This document shows, one piece after another, positions 41,044 through 51,286 of a stretch of DNA of 64,000 bases. A model generated the notes under the pieces. The model did no database searches. It saw nothing but the letters and a program-made list of their open reading frames with translations, and was not told the origin of the DNA. The stretch is taken from contig NZ_PNEC01000054.1 of assembly GCF_005886345.1 (NCBI RefSeq), positions 1-64,000 of the forward strand, read 5' to 3'. This DNA is from Pseudoalteromonas phenolica. Its GTDB lineage: Bacteria; Pseudomonadota; Gammaproteobacteria; Enterobacterales; Alteromonadaceae. The translations under genes were made by a program, and so were the position numbers. Each line of letters opens with the position of its first letter. The first letter of the stretch is position 1.

Positions 41044-43662
41044 GTGGCACTATCCAACAAATTAAAAACACTTCTTGAAGCAGCGAATACGCTTGACGAC
41101 TTCAAAGATTGTTCAAGTTATTTTTATAAATGGCTTAGCAATGAATTTTCTAAGCAACCTGTAAAACACCTTATCCGCTCTAGAGCAGCCTTTGTCGACT
41201 TACTGCTACAAAAACTCTACAAGATAACCGGCCTAAGCGAGCATCAAGATATCGCGCTCATCGCTGTCGGTGGCTATGGTCGAGGTGAGCTACATCCATA
41301 TTCCGATATCGACTTTTTACTACTGGTGAAATCTGAACCCAGCGAAACTTTAAAAGAATCTCTCGGGCAATTTGTAACTCACCTATGGGATTTAGGCTTA
41401 GAAATTGGTCACAGTGTTCGAACTCATGAGCAAGTATTAGAACAGAAAAAACAAGATGTACACTTTACCACCAGCTTGCTTGAGTGCCGCTTAATCAGTG
41501 GTAATGAGTTAGAATTTGAGCGCCTAAAAAGTCATATCATTGAAACACCAATCTGGCGCTCTGACGAATTTTTCATCGCCAAAGTAGATGAGCAAAAAGT
41601 GCGCCGTAGAAAATGCCACGGTACAGCCTATAACCTTGAGCCCAATATAAAAGAAAATCCAGGCGGCTTGCGCGACTTGCAAACTATTTTCTGGGTGGCT
41701 AAAAAGCACTTTCATGCTGAAACACTGCGTGAACTCATTAGTCATGGCTACTTAACGCATGAAGAGTATCAGGAGCTGCTAGAGTGTATTGAAAACCTCT
41801 GGAATATTCGTTTTGCCCTGCATCTTGCAGCGGGCAGAAATGAAAACCGTTTATTATTTGATTACCAACCTCATGCTGCTGAATTACTCGGTTTTGGTTC
41901 TGAAGGTAAAGCCTCTGTTGAACGTATGATGAAACGCTTATTTAGGATCATGAGCCGAGTGCGCGAAATGAACCAAATGCTGCTCTCTTATTTTGAACAA
42001 AGTATTTTGTCAGATAAAGTACAAAACGAGCCTCAGCCGCTCGATAAAAACTTTGAACGCGTTGGAAATCGTATCAAGGTTACTGATCCTTCGGTGTTTT
42101 TCCGTAGAGAACAAATTTTTATGTTATTCGAGCATATCGCCGATAACCCTAGTATCACTGATATTGAGCCCAGCACACTCAAAACTATTCGCCAAGTTCG
42201 TCGCCGTTTACTGGGCGACTTACAAGATTATGCAGGTTGTCGAGAAGCGTTTTTGCGTTTAATTAAGCACCCTAATGGTATGGGTCGCGCTTTCACCTTA
42301 ATGCATAAGCATGGGATCATTGCAGCTTATTTACCGCAATGGCGTAATATTTTTGGGCAAATGCAATTCGATTTATTCCATGCTTACACCGTTGATGAAC
42401 ACACCCACAAGTTAATCAATAATATTTACCAGTACTTTGATAAAGAAAAGCAAAAAGACTTTCCTATTTGCTCTGCGATTGTCAAAAACATGGATAAGCC
42501 CGAATTATTGTATCTAGCGGGTATTTTCCACGACATTGCAAAAGGCCGAGGCGGAGATCACTCAGAGCTTGGGGCGGTCGATGCCAATACTTTTTGTAAA
42601 ATGCACGGCTTTAGTAACTCAGACTCTCGACTAGTCGCATGGCTAGTAGAAAACCATCTACTCATGTCGGTGACAGCGCAGCGTAAAGATATTAATGACC
42701 CAGATGTGATTGCTGAATTTGCTTCACACGTAAAAAATGAACGCCAACTTGATTTCTTATATTGCTTAACCGTTGCAGATATTCGAGCCACTAATGACAA
42801 CCTTTGGAATGACTGGAAAAACACCCTGCTGCGTGAACTTTATTTACACACGCAACGTGCTTTAAGAGCCGGTCTTGAAAACCCAATGGACATGCGTGAC
42901 CAAATTCGCGATAAAAAACAACAAGCCAAACAGCGCCTGATAGAGCTGGGTTTTGAAGAGAGCCAAATTGACTTTATTTGGTCTCGCTTCAAAGCAAACT
43001 ACTTTACCGGATTCAGTGAACAACAAATTTCATGGCAATCTGAGCACCTATTAAAAGTAAAAGACTTGAATGACTTTAGTGTCATTGTTGGTGAGAAACC
43101 GCTGCATGGTGGTACCCAGGTTTTTGTTTACAGTCCTTATGAAGCCAGCTTATTTGCCAAACTTGTGAGTGTTATTGGCTCCAAAAAAGCGCAAATTCAG
43201 CACGCACAAGTGATGACGACTAAAGATGACTTTGTGGTATTTAACTTTGTGATACTTGAGCAAGATGGCGATCCTGTCTCCGTGAACCGTGCTCGCTCAA
43301 TTCGAAAGGGGATTGAGTTGATCCTTCAAGATCCAAAGAAGAAGATCAGAATTAAGAAAAATCGCTCTCACAGATTTAAAGATTTTAATATCAAACCTAA
43401 GGTTATTGTGCGCCCGCATGCACGTGAAAACCGTAGCCTAATTGAAATTCAAGCCATCGATATTCCGGGGCTGTTAACCAAAATAGCCGAAGTATTTCAG
43501 GCTAATTCACTGCATATTCATGCCGCACGTATTACAACGGTTGGCGAGCGTGCAGAAGACTTTTTTGTTATTTCAAATAAAGAGTATCAAGCCCTCGATG
43601 AAGAGCATAAAGTAGAGCTTCAACGAGACTTAATGAAAAAATTAAACGCAGAAACAAATTAG
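41044..43662 (+). CDS. glnD: bifunctional uridylyltransferase/uridylyl-removing enzyme
   Basis: This 872-residue nitrogen sensor uridylylates PII proteins when glutamine is low and deuridylylates them when it is high. An N-terminal nucleotidyltransferase domain ([19 protein letters not shown] near 77-95) is followed by a GlnE-like helical part. The HD hydrolase domain carries [16 protein letters not shown] near 498-513. Two C-terminal ACT domains bind glutamine ([16 protein letters not shown] and [19 protein letters not shown]). The start codon is GTG with GGGATAC upstream. No PII gene lies nearby. Confidence 0.96.
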   Translation: MALSNKLKTLLEAANTLDDFKDCSSYFYKWLSNEFSKQPVKHLIRSRAAFVDLLLQKLYKITGLSEHQDIALIAVGGYGRGELHPYSDIDFLLLVKSEPSETLKESLGQFVTHLWDLGLEIGHSVRTHEQVLEQKKQDVHFTTSLLECRLISGNELEFERLKSHIIETPIWRSDEFFIAKVDEQKVRRRKCHGTAYNLEPNIKENPGGLRDLQTIFWVAKKHFHAETLRELISHGYLTHEEYQELLECIENLWNIRFALHLAAGRNENRLLFDYQPHAAELLGFGSEGKASVERMMKRLFRIMSRVREMNQMLLSYFEQSILSDKVQNEPQPLDKNFERVGNRIKVTDPSVFFRREQIFMLFEHIADNPSITDIEPSTLKTIRQVRRRLLGDLQDYAGCREAFLRLIKHPNGMGRAFTLMHKHGIIAAYLPQWRNIFGQMQFDLFHAYTVDEHTHKLINNIYQYFDKEKQKDFPICSAIVKNMDKPELLYLAGIFHDIAKGRGGDHSELGAVDANTFCKMHGFSNSDSRLVAWLVENHLLMSVTAQRKDINDPDVIAEFASHVKNERQLDFLYCLTVADIRATNDNLWNDWKNTLLRELYLHTQRALRAGLENPMDMRDQIRDKKQQAKQRLIELGFEESQIDFIWSRFKANYFTGFSEQQISWQSEHLLKVKDLNDFSVIVGEKPLHGGTQVFVYSPYEASLFAKLVSVIGSKKAQIQHAQVMTTKDDFVVFNFVILEQDGDPVSVNRARSIRKGIELILQDPKKKIRIKKNRSHRFKDFNIKPKVIVRPHARENRSLIEIQAIDIPGLLTKIAEVFQANSLHIHAARITTVGERAEDFFVISNKEYQALDEEHKVELQRDLMKKLNAETN

Positions 43663-43670
43663 AGGAAACT

Positions 43671-44498
43671 ATGTCAGATTTAAAAACCATCATTGAACAA
43701 GCATGGGAGCAACGTGATGGCATTACTCCTACACAAGTGAGCAACGAAGTAAAAAGTGCAATCATTCAATCTCTTTCATTACTAGATTCTGGCGCTGCGC
43801 GAGTTGCAGAAAAAATCAGTGGTGAATGGGTTGTGCATCAGTGGCTTAAAAAAGCGGTACTGCTGTCTTTCCGTATTCGTGATAACCAGCCAATGAACGA
43901 TGGCGTAAACCAGTTTTATGACAAGGTGCCACTTAAATTTTCTGACTACACGCCAGAGCAATTCCAACGAGGGGGTATGCGCGTAGTGCCAAACGCTGTA
44001 GCACGTCAGGGCAGCTTCGTAGGTAAGAACGTGGTACTGATGCCTTCATACGTAAATATTGGTGCTTACGTTGATGAAGGCACTATGGTTGATACATGGG
44101 CTACTGTTGGTTCATGTGCACAAATTGGTAAAAACGTGCATCTTTCTGGTGGTGTGGGCATTGGTGGTGTTTTAGAGCCATTGCAAGCAAACCCAACTAT
44201 CATCGAAGATAACTGTTTTATCGGCGCACGCTCTGAAATCGTGGAAGGCGTAATTGTTGAAGAAGGCGCGGTTATCTCAATGGGCGTTTACATTTCTCAA
44301 AGTACGCGTATTTACGACCGTGAAACAGGCGAAATCCACTACGGTCGCGTTCCAGCAGGCGCTGTTGTAGTTCCGGGTTCATTACCAAGTAAAGATGGCT
44401 CACACAGCCTTTACGCAGCGATTATTGTGAAGAAAGTTGACCAACAAACACGTGAAAAAGTTGGCATCAATGCCCTACTTCGCTCTGTCGATGAGTAA
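43671..44498 (+). CDS. dapD: 2,3,4,5-tetrahydropyridine-2,6-dicarboxylate N-succinyltransferase
   Basis: This 275-residue enzyme succinylates tetrahydrodipicolinate in the lysine/diaminopimelate pathway. The N-terminal helical domain is followed by a left-handed beta-helix ([40 protein letters not shown]). It is full length and follows glnD by 8 bases with AGAGGAAACT before the ATG. The glnD-dapD order is shared with many gammaproteobacteria. Confidence 0.97.
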   Translation: MSDLKTIIEQAWEQRDGITPTQVSNEVKSAIIQSLSLLDSGAARVAEKISGEWVVHQWLKKAVLLSFRIRDNQPMNDGVNQFYDKVPLKFSDYTPEQFQRGGMRVVPNAVARQGSFVGKNVVLMPSYVNIGAYVDEGTMVDTWATVGSCAQIGKNVHLSGGVGIGGVLEPLQANPTIIEDNCFIGARSEIVEGVIVEEGAVISMGVYISQSTRIYDRETGEIHYGRVPAGAVVVPGSLPSKDGSHSLYAAIIVKKVDQQTREKVGINALLRSVDE

Positions 44499-44510
44499 TC
44501 AATAAAATAT

Positions 44511-44550
44511 AAAAAAAGGCCGCAATCAATGACGATTTGCGGCCTTTTTT
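44511..44550. terminator. strong terminator after dapD
   Basis: A 14-bp AAAAAAGGCCGCAA / TTGCGGCCTTTTTT stem lies between convergent genes, with A and T runs on both sides, so it is probably bidirectional. Confidence 0.85.
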
Positions 44551-44554
44551 ATGC

Positions 44555-45145
44555 TTAATTCTCGCAACTTAAACCTTGAATATCATAGTGTTTAAACTGC
44601 CTTTTATTATTTTCTGTAAAGCTGATGGTAAGTTGTTCAAACGGCTCATAACTTTCTATGTTCAGTGCTTTACCAAGCCAAGGTTCTTTTGCCACCGATA
44701 ACAATTTATAAAACCCAAATCCCTTGTCGCACATAATGTTAATATCGTGAAATGCCGTGAGTAGCTTACCCGGTGCTTGGCTTTGAATACTAATATTGGC
44801 TTGCTCAATGAAATTATCGGCCTTAGTGCCATTAAACACATAATACACCGATGTGATACTCAGCATGATCACTTGCACAGAGGCAACAAACATTAATGGT
44901 AGTACTGCTAGTTTAACCTTACTGCTCACCTCATTATGCTTCACAAAGTAAATAAGCAGCCAACAGCCGGCAATGACCATGGCTAACTTCAGCGGCACTA
45001 AAAACACGCTGAAATAGTACATGAGCTTTTCACTGCCCCACTTTAAGCCAAATGCGTTATCAAACCAGCTGCTTTCAATTGCTGGCAGCACAATTAAAAT
45101 GCTACTGAGTAAAAACACCCATTTAAATTGTTGTAATCTCGACAT
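44555..45145 (-). CDS. membrane protein of unknown function
   Basis: This 196-residue protein has three or four hydrophobic helices in its first 110 residues (near 8-24, 42-66 and 80-102). A hydrophilic C-terminal domain of about 85 residues ends in a Cys-containing tail. No family is recognised. It starts one base after the flavodoxin stop and is the last gene of the yqcC-truC-flavodoxin operon. Confidence 0.7.
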   Translation of the reverse strand: MSRLQQFKWVFLLSSILIVLPAIESSWFDNAFGLKWGSEKLMYYFSVFLVPLKLAMVIAGCWLLIYFVKHNEVSSKVKLAVLPLMFVASVQVIMLSITSVYYVFNGTKADNFIEQANISIQSQAPGKLLTAFHDINIMCDKGFGFYKLLSVAKEPWLGKALNIESYEPFEQLTISFTENNKRQFKHYDIQGLSCEN

Positions 45146-45146
45146 A

Positions 45147-45587
45147 TTAAAGGGTTTTCTGCCAATCCGTTAGCCAGGCTTCAACCACCTCCCATGGTTC
45201 AAAATGCTCACACGCATCAACATCTAGACGCGGTGCAGTTTGTTGTGCATTCAATTCTTGTAATAAGACATCGACTTGCTTTCCCGCGCCACAATAGGTG
45301 TCACCGTAGCTTGAGTCGCCTAACGAAATCACCCCAGCTTTTTTACCTGTTAACATCGGCGACTGACTTCGCAATTGTATAATTAATGGCTCAATGTTAT
45401 CAGGCAGGTCGCCAGAGCCTGTGGTCGAGGTAATAAACAATGCCACTTCAGCTGCCTTTACATCATCAATGCTTGCGCTTTCAAATAAGCTCACTTGATG
45501 TGAAGATGACAAAACAGTTTGCACCTGTTCAGCTAAATTCTGTGCATTGCCATACACACTGCCTACAAAAATTGAAATTGATGCCAT
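45147..45587 (-). CDS. flavodoxin (YqcA/MioC-like)
   Basis: This FMN-binding electron carrier has about 146 residues. The phosphate-binding loop GSVYGNAQNLAEQV, the ring-stacking region STTGSGDLPDNIEP and LGDSSYGDTYCGAGKQVD are typical of short flavodoxins. The start is MASISIF at 45585-45587, overlapping the truC stop (TAATG). The yqcC-truC-yqcA order matches E. coli, so it is probably the YqcA orthologue. The redox partner is unknown. Confidence 0.88.
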   Translation of the reverse strand: MASISIFVGSVYGNAQNLAEQVQTVLSSSHQVSLFESASIDDVKAAEVALFITSTTGSGDLPDNIEPLIIQLRSQSPMLTGKKAGVISLGDSSYGDTYCGAGKQVDVLLQELNAQQTAPRLDVDACEHFEPWEVVEAWLTDWQKTL

Positions 45588-46321
45588 TATTGATAATCCT
45601 GTTCGCTGCTGGGCCACCCCAACTGCGCACAGATATTTAGCATCTCTTCGCCTAGGTTTGCCCGAATGGTAATTTCTTGTTTTGTATAAGGATGAACAAA
45701 CTTTAACCGAGTTGCAAATAACATTAAGCGCTGCAAACCAAAATGTTCATAAAAAAAGTGATTATGCTTGCTATCTCCATGGTTCACATCACCCAAAATA
45801 GGATGGGCTAAATGCTTTAAATGACGTCGAATTTGATGCTTGCGGCCGGTTTTAGGAAAGCACTCCACCAGCGAATAGCGAATACTCGGAAACTTACCAA
45901 AAGGAATTGGCAAGCTTGCCTGATGTAAACAGTTAAACTCTGTCTGCGCTTCTTGCGGTGCTTTATCTTGATCGGCAAATTTGTCGGCGATTTTATCTAA
46001 ATGCTCTTTTAAAGGTCTATCTAGATAAATATGCTCTGGCGCAAAACCTCGCACCAGTGCCAAATAACGCTTTTCGATTTTGCCCTCAATGAATACTTGG
46101 TTCATATCTCTGGCTGCTTCTGAGCTGAGCGCAAACAACAAAATACCACTGGTAGGACGGTCTAATCGATGCACTGGAAATACGTGCTGACCTAACTGAT
46201 CACGCAACATTTGCATGGCAAATTGGGTTTCGCGTTTATCTAAAAATGAACGATGCACCAATAAGCCCGAAGGCTTATTAATCGCCACATAGTTTTCGTC
46301 TTGATAGACAATCTCAAGCAT
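45587..46321 (-). CDS. truC: tRNA pseudouridine synthase C
   Basis: This RluA-family enzyme of 244 residues makes pseudouridine 65 in tRNA-Ile and tRNA-Asp in E. coli. The catalytic motif FPVHRLDRPTSGILLFAL holds the nucleophilic Asp. IEKRYLALVRGF and PKTGRKHQIRRHLKH complete the fold. It lies between yqcC (12-base gap) and the flavodoxin (1-base overlap). Confidence 0.93.
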   Translation of the reverse strand: MLEIVYQDENYVAINKPSGLLVHRSFLDKRETQFAMQMLRDQLGQHVFPVHRLDRPTSGILLFALSSEAARDMNQVFIEGKIEKRYLALVRGFAPEHIYLDRPLKEHLDKIADKFADQDKAPQEAQTEFNCLHQASLPIPFGKFPSIRYSLVECFPKTGRKHQIRRHLKHLAHPILGDVNHGDSKHNHFFYEHFGLQRLMLFATRLKFVHPYTKQEITIRANLGEEMLNICAQLGWPSSEQDYQ

Positions 46322-46333
46322 GATCTTTCTCTT

Positions 46334-46660
46334 TTAATTCTGTTGTAAGCTTTCGTCTAACTTAGTCAGTAGACTTAAAATCTGTGGATATTGCGGGTGT
46401 GTGGCAAAGCTCATTTCAGCCATGGGGGCAATCGACATATTGACTGGTAGCGGCATACCTTGCTCTATCATCAAGGTCAATTTAGGAATAAACACAAACT
46501 GCAACCACTGCTCAAATGTCATCACATCACAACAAAATGGCGCTGTAGAATTTAGCTTTTCAGCTTCAATGCTTTCACTTTGCCAAAGCTTGGCGATGCG
46601 TAATACCGCTTCGAGCTCTTTCAATAAGGTATAAACTGCTTGGTATTGGGCGTGACTCAT
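46334..46660 (-). CDS. yqcC: YqcC family protein
   Basis: This 108-residue all-helical protein matches the YqcC family in sequence (MTFEQWLQFVFIPKLTLMIE) and in position before truC. The function is unknown. The start is ATG at 46658-46660, rather than the preceding TTG. In E. coli the gene next to yqcC on the other side is csrB and then syd; here csrB and syd lie 8-14 kb away, beyond inserted genes. Confidence 0.9.
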   Translation of the reverse strand: MSHAQYQAVYTLLKELEAVLRIAKLWQSESIEAEKLNSTAPFCCDVMTFEQWLQFVFIPKLTLMIEQGMPLPVNMSIAPMAEMSFATHPQYPQILSLLTKLDESLQQN

Positions 46661-46800
46661 CAAACCGACTCTTAATAGACTATTTAAAACCCGCGAATTA
46701 TAGCCCAGCTAACTTCTTTACAGTAGCTTTACGGCTTCGCTTATCAAGCGCCGAGAAAATCCGTATAATTCGGCTAATTTAAAATTTGCATGAGCGAACT

Positions 46801-47829
46801 ATGACTGCGCATATTTCTACTTTAGGTGATCTTCTTAACACAGCTGGCACACAGTGGCGTGTTTACGACATGGGTCGAAAAATCACTAAAATTGATAAAG
46901 CCCTCTTCAATCAACTTGAAAACGGTCAGGTACCTTACCCTTACCCGCTTGCTGGTCATGCCCTGATAGCCATTCAATTTTGGGATAACCAAGCCACCGC
47001 TGATCCGTATGTGTGGTTTTTAAAAATGCCCCTTGATGAGCAAAGTAAGTTAGTGCTTGCAAGCCGTGACCACTTCGCAAATATGGTGCTTGAAGCATTA
47101 GGTACTGAGTTAACGGGCGAGCAAGCAGATGGCAAGCTAGACAATAACCCGTATGTATTTACACCTAATGCCAATAAACTTGCCGCGTTCAATGCACTTT
47201 TAAAAACTGAATTAAAGCGCCCTGCATCTCAGTATTATGAATTTACCGAGCAATTTTTTGCTGGCAACTTAACTGACGATGCGTGGCAAAGTATTGCGGT
47301 ACAAGGACTGGCTGATTTCGCCTTTAGACTCGACCACGGCCAAAACAGTGCAAACCTAACTAAAGTGTGGACGAGCTTACCACAAGAGGTGCAGCAGCCT
47401 TTAAGTGCGATGCTAGAACATGTTGAAATTAACACGCAACTTGCTGAGTTATTCTTTGCACAGTGCGAAAAAGCCATCGCTGAAAATAATTTAAACCTAT
47501 TAATTAACAATATGCGTGCACTTTCAGGTAGCAAAGCACAAGGGTTAAAGTCTCAGTTAGTCGAGCAAGTACTAGCAAGCGAGCTCGGCAGTCAACCAGA
47601 CGTGTTGCTTACTCTAGCAGGTCGTTATTGGTTATGCTTTGAAAAACCAGAAGCCCTATTCAAACTACTTGATGCGGCTGCTAATAATGAGCAAATGCCT
47701 GAATTATTCCCAAGTATTTTTGCGGACCTAGTTGCAATTCCGTCACTTCGCCCACACGTACTAGGTATTCTTCGAGCAGAAAATCGCAGCGACACCTTAT
47801 CTCGCGCAATAGGTAGGTTATTCTCTTAA
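46801..47829 (+). CDS. DUF3549 protein
   Basis: This protein of about 342 residues resembles the DUF3549 family of Alteromonadales and Vibrionales. An N-terminal domain (TLGDLLNTAGTQWRVYDMGRKI, then YVWFLKMPLDEQSKL) is followed by a C-terminal helical-repeat region. There is no signal peptide or helix, so it is cytosolic, and its function is unknown. The start is MTAHIST at 46801; the upstream in-frame codon is less well placed. The stop overlaps the next gene (TAATG). Confidence 0.82.
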   Translation: MTAHISTLGDLLNTAGTQWRVYDMGRKITKIDKALFNQLENGQVPYPYPLAGHALIAIQFWDNQATADPYVWFLKMPLDEQSKLVLASRDHFANMVLEALGTELTGEQADGKLDNNPYVFTPNANKLAAFNALLKTELKRPASQYYEFTEQFFAGNLTDDAWQSIAVQGLADFAFRLDHGQNSANLTKVWTSLPQEVQQPLSAMLEHVEINTQLAELFFAQCEKAIAENNLNLLINNMRALSGSKAQGLKSQLVEQVLASELGSQPDVLLTLAGRYWLCFEKPEALFKLLDAAANNEQMPELFPSIFADLVAIPSLRPHVLGILRAENRSDTLSRAIGRLFS

Positions 47830-48131
47830 TGACAACTCTCTGGCTTTTTATTGTTATTGGCAGCGTTATCGGCTTTTTTTGGTATAGCCGTAAAATTGCG
47901 GAAGCCGCAAACGAACATGCACAAAGACAAGCAAAGCAATTGCAAGTGCAGTTGCTCAGTGTCGCCTGTAAAAAAGTGCTACCCGGTATTTTAAAAAGTG
48001 GTCGTTTGGGAATAAAAAGTCAGTTTTTGTTTGAATTTAGCTCAGACGGCGAGAGTTTATATCAAGGTTATTTGTATCTTGAAAATGAAAAGCTAGTGCA
48101 AGCAGATATTCCACCGCATCGCTTGGGCTAA
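47829..48131 (+). CDS. DUF3301 small membrane protein
   Basis: This 100-residue protein has one N-terminal membrane helix (about 3-20, LWLFIVIGSVIGFFWYS). A basic, Gln-rich amphipathic segment and a small beta domain with RQ/GRLGIKSQFLFEFSSDGE and YQGYLYLENEKL follow, as in DUF3301. It is translationally coupled to the DUF3549 gene. The function is unknown. Confidence 0.8.
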   Translation: MTTLWLFIVIGSVIGFFWYSRKIAEAANEHAQRQAKQLQVQLLSVACKKVLPGILKSGRLGIKSQFLFEFSSDGESLYQGYLYLENEKLVQADIPPHRLG

Positions 48132-48255
48132 CGCTGAAGCTAATTCATCTACTGAGCTAATTCATCTACCGAGCAAGCTATAGAATCATGTAGCTTGTTC
48201 GCACTTTGCTTATATCCACTCACTAGAATAACCCTTAATCAGATAATTACAGGAA

Positions 48256-48292
48256 AATGGTTAACACACTGATATTGTTAACCATTATTTTT
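48256..48292. terminator. terminator between DUF3301 gene and restriction gene 1
   Basis: An 11-bp perfect stem, AATGGTTAACA / TGTTAACCATT, with a 9-base loop is followed by a T-rich tail on the plus strand. It separates two convergent genes. Confidence 0.75.
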
Positions 48293-48309
48293 ATTTTGGT
48301 GAGTGGAAA

Positions 48310-49365
48310 TTATTCTGAAAAATAATTTTTTGGAATAGTAAGCTGCTTTTTCTTATTCACAACAATTCCTCCGCAACGGTTAAAGCTTTCGAAAAACTTC
48401 TCTCCATTGGTAAGTAATAAGCTACGAATCTTTACTTTGGTATCATTTATTTCACCATAAAAAATGCCATATCTAATATCTCTATGAGTTATCTGATTGC
48501 CGTTAACTTTTTCTAGATCAAGCGCTGATTGACTATTTGGCAGTGCTACCCCTAGATCTATTGTTGGTGAAGTTTGCATTTTTAATTCTAATAGCTGGTG
48601 CTTTAAATCTGGATACTTACCTAAATCACTAAACTGTTCATACCCTAAAACCTTGCAAACCAGAGAATGTAATTTGTCCCCTCGTTTTCGCTCTTGATCT
48701 ATTTTAGGAGCTTCAAATTCAGTACCGATCAGTGTTTTGAGTCGCTCAAATAATGACACAGCGCTATACAACTCTTTGTTCTTTGGGTCTTCTGTCGGGG
48801 ACTTACTCGATAAATCAATAATTTCGTTAGTAGCGAGCAAAGAAAGGCTACTCGTATCCTTTTTTATCAACAAGGAAGTCTGTAAATGATCTCCACCAAA
48901 TGTTGCTTGATACTTTTTTGTTAATTTTCCTGTTCTGTCCCAAAAAATTACTTCACTACCTAGCGGTATTTTGACCTCACTTATAATCGAGTTTTTGTCG
49001 ACTCGAATAAGAACGTACTTTCGGTGAGCTGCTAATGCTTCGTTATATACTTGTAAGTTGTTTCTTTTCTGGACATAGATATCGAATTGTAAGCATGGAA
49101 AGCTTGGTTTGACTCTCTTGAAGCTATTAGGGGTAGGAAAACCAAGAGCTTCACAAACTAATTTTTTTGCTTCCTTTGATCTAGTCTTTAATGCAAAGTT
49201 TGCCAAAGACATGCCTTTCAATTTCTGATTTAGGATCGCTACTAGTTCTTCTCTTGTTAACCAAAGATTAGGATCGCCAATATCGATGCTATCGTAGATC
49301 GAATAATCTGATTTTTTTATGTTTTCGACTTTTCTTTGAGCGTTTTTTAAAACCTTTGAATCCAT
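48310..49365 (-). CDS. putative type II restriction endonuclease, paralogue 1
   Basis: This 351-residue protein shares roughly half its residues with the product of 51283-52338 along its whole length, so the two are paralogues. The likely nuclease site is a PD-(D/E)xK motif near 255-265 (PDLKHQLLELK), after the conserved DQERKRGDKLHSLVCKVLGY. The N-terminal half (LWLTREELVAILNQKL) may bind DNA. It lies divergent from the methyltransferase, and a C-box-like site sits 61 bases before its start. The REase family was not identified; the role comes from the motif and context. Both copies look intact. Confidence 0.65.
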   Translation of the reverse strand: MDSKVLKNAQRKVENIKKSDYSIYDSIDIGDPNLWLTREELVAILNQKLKGMSLANFALKTRSKEAKKLVCEALGFPTPNSFKRVKPSFPCLQFDIYVQKRNNLQVYNEALAAHRKYVLIRVDKNSIISEVKIPLGSEVIFWDRTGKLTKKYQATFGGDHLQTSLLIKKDTSSLSLLATNEIIDLSSKSPTEDPKNKELYSAVSLFERLKTLIGTEFEAPKIDQERKRGDKLHSLVCKVLGYEQFSDLGKYPDLKHQLLELKMQTSPTIDLGVALPNSQSALDLEKVNGNQITHRDIRYGIFYGEINDTKVKIRSLLLTNGEKFFESFNRCGGIVVNKKKQLTIPKNYFSE

Positions 49366-49425
49366 ATTATTTTTCTTTTCCTAAGGAATAAGCTAGATAT
49401 CTTTGGGAAGAGAAATGATTGAGTT

Positions 49426-49458
49426 TTGATGACTTTAAGTCTACACACTATAAGTAGC
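49426..49458 (-). promoter_or_regulatory. C-box-like operator upstream of restriction gene 1
   Basis: A 33-bp segment is identical, except for one base, to 52603-52635 upstream of the controller gene. On the reverse strand it reads ACTTATAGT-GTG-TAGACTTAAAGTC, a dyad like the C-boxes bound by C proteins of type II R-M systems. Its place in the gap between divergent genes would let the controller act on restriction gene 1 and possibly on the methyltransferase. Confidence 0.65.
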
Positions 49459-49609
49459 TAATTAGGTTTGTTCACTTCTAAGGCGTATTAATTAATTGAT
49501 CAATATGAAGTATTTTCGATTAGGAGAAACTAAGTGAATTAACAGTGTGTATTAGCCGAATCATCATGTTAATCTTCATATATATGACGACGATAAGTAG
49601 AGGTATAAT

Positions 49610-51286
49610 TTGTTAGAAGTTGCAGAAAGATATGAACACGTAGAGTGCAGAAAAAGTGAAGGAGCGCACTATACCTCTTCTCAATTATCTAATTTTGTTT
49701 CGCAAGAATTAGTGAGCTTCAACAGCAATTTCGCAGACCAAAAAATAGTTAGAATTGCCGATCCTGCAATAGGTGACGGAGAGCTAATAATATCTCTACT
49801 AAGTCGCATCAATGACAACAAAGAAATCGAAGTATTCGGGTTTGATACAAATGAAATTTCGTTAGAGAAAGCTCAACGAAGAATAAATGAGCTTTTCCCA
49901 AATGTTACTTTTAAAGCTTATTTTGGAGACTTTTTAGATCAGTCATTAAGTCATGAATTCAATGAAATTAAATTTGATTTTATTATTGCTAACCCGCCTT
50001 ACATTAGAACTCAGGTACTTGGAGCCGAAAAAGCACAAGTCTTAGCCAAGCAGTTTGGTTTAAAGGGACGAGTTGATATTTACCAAGCTTTTCTAGTCGC
50101 AACATCAAAAGTTCTAAGTCCCAATGGTGTTGCTGGTTATATTGTTTCAAATAGATTTCTTACAACAAAAGGAAGCGGTACCCTAAGAAATATACTTTCT
50201 GACTTGTATTCGATTGAAAAAATCGTAGATTTTGGTGATACAAAGCTATTTGAAGCTGCTGTTCTTCCCGCAGTAATGTTCTTTAAACTCAAAGTTCAAA
50301 ATCATGATCATACTGAGTTTGTTTCAATTTATGAGAGTACAGAAAGTTGTAACTCAGAAATTGTCAGCGATTCACCTATTTCGGCACTAGAACATGAGGG
50401 AGTGATATCCTGTTCAAATGGTAAAACTTATGAGGTTAGAAAAGGTTTTCTTACGTATGACGCTTCTCCCAAAGACGTATGGAGAATACAAGATACCTCG
50501 TCTGAAATTTGGCTAAATAATATAGAAGAAAGAACCTATTTACGTTTTAAAGACATAGGTAAAATTCGTGTTGGTATAAAAACAACAGCTGATAACGTTT
50601 TTATCAAAGACAACTGGGAAGAAGAGGTTGGTGTCGTACCAGAGCTTGTACGCCCTTTAATCACTCACCATGTAGGAAACAAGTATACTCAATCTGTGAC
50701 TCAGAGATTGAAAGGTGTGTTATACACTCATACCACTGTTAGTGGTAAAAAACGCCCTGTTTCCATTGAAGATTATCCTATTTCAGAAGAGTATTTAAAT
50801 TCTCACAAAGAACAATTATCTAGTAGGAACTATGTAATCAAAGCCAAAAGAAATTGGTGGGAAATTTGGGTTCCTCAAAACCCAGAGTTATGGAGTTCTC
50901 CAAAAGTTGTTTTCAGGGATATTTGTGAAAGCCCTACTTTTTGGTTTGACGACACTAACTCAATTGTAAATGGTGATTGTTATTGGCTTGTAAAAGATAA
51001 TGAGGAACTAGAAGACAGTATCTTGTTCTTGCTTCTGGCAGTAGCTAATTCAAAGTTCATTGAAGACTACTACGATATCAAGTTTAACAATAAGTTATAT
51101 TCCAACAAACGAAGATTCATGTCTCAGTATGTTGAAAACTTTCCGTTACCTGACCCTAATTCGGATATAGCATTAGAACTAATAGAGCTTGTTGAAGCTC
51201 GAATGAATTGTGAGACAGATATTGAGAGAACGAAACTGGAATCAGCTATTAATTCTCTCGTATATCAGGCATTTGGATTAAATTAG
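49610..51286 (+). CDS. type II adenine-specific DNA methyltransferase
   Basis: This 558-residue N6-adenine methyltransferase has the SAM motif I at IADPAIGDGELIISLL (near 51-66) and the catalytic NPPY in FIIANPPYIRTQ (near 126-137). The SAM-motif-first order is of gamma type. A C-terminal target-recognition region of TaqI/Eco57I style (about 300-530) includes WWEIWVPQNPELWSSPKVVF. It protects host DNA from the cognate nuclease. The start is TTG, with AGAGG upstream and no nearby in-frame ATG. The stop overlaps the convergent restriction gene 2 by 4 bp. Confidence 0.85.
   Translation: MLEVAERYEHVECRKSEGAHYTSSQLSNFVSQELVSFNSNFADQKIVRIADPAIGDGELIISLLSRINDNKEIEVFGFDTNEISLEKAQRRINELFPNVTFKAYFGDFLDQSLSHEFNEIKFDFIIANPPYIRTQVLGAEKAQVLAKQFGLKGRVDIYQAFLVATSKVLSPNGVAGYIVSNRFLTTKGSGTLRNILSDLYSIEKIVDFGDTKLFEAAVLPAVMFFKLKVQNHDHTEFVSIYESTESCNSEIVSDSPISALEHEGVISCSNGKTYEVRKGFLTYDASPKDVWRIQDTSSEIWLNNIEERTYLRFKDIGKIRVGIKTTADNVFIKDNWEEEVGVVPELVRPLITHHVGNKYTQSVTQRLKGVLYTHTTVSGKKRPVSIEDYPISEEYLNSHKEQLSSRNYVIKAKRNWWEIWVPQNPELWSSPKVVFRDICESPTFWFDDTNSIVNGDCYWLVKDNEELEDSILFLLLAVANSKFIEDYYDIKFNNKLYSNKRRFMSQYVENFPLPDPNSDIALELIELVEARMNCETDIERTKLESAINSLVYQAFGLN

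Noticed and set aside
48148-48172. Short direct repeat GCTAATTCATCTAC in tandem after the DUF3301 gene
   Set aside because: Only two units of about 17 bases; too small to call more than replication slippage.
49366-49609. ATG near 49631 as methyltransferase start
   Set aside because: Out of frame; the only supported start is TTG at 49610 with AGAGG upstream.
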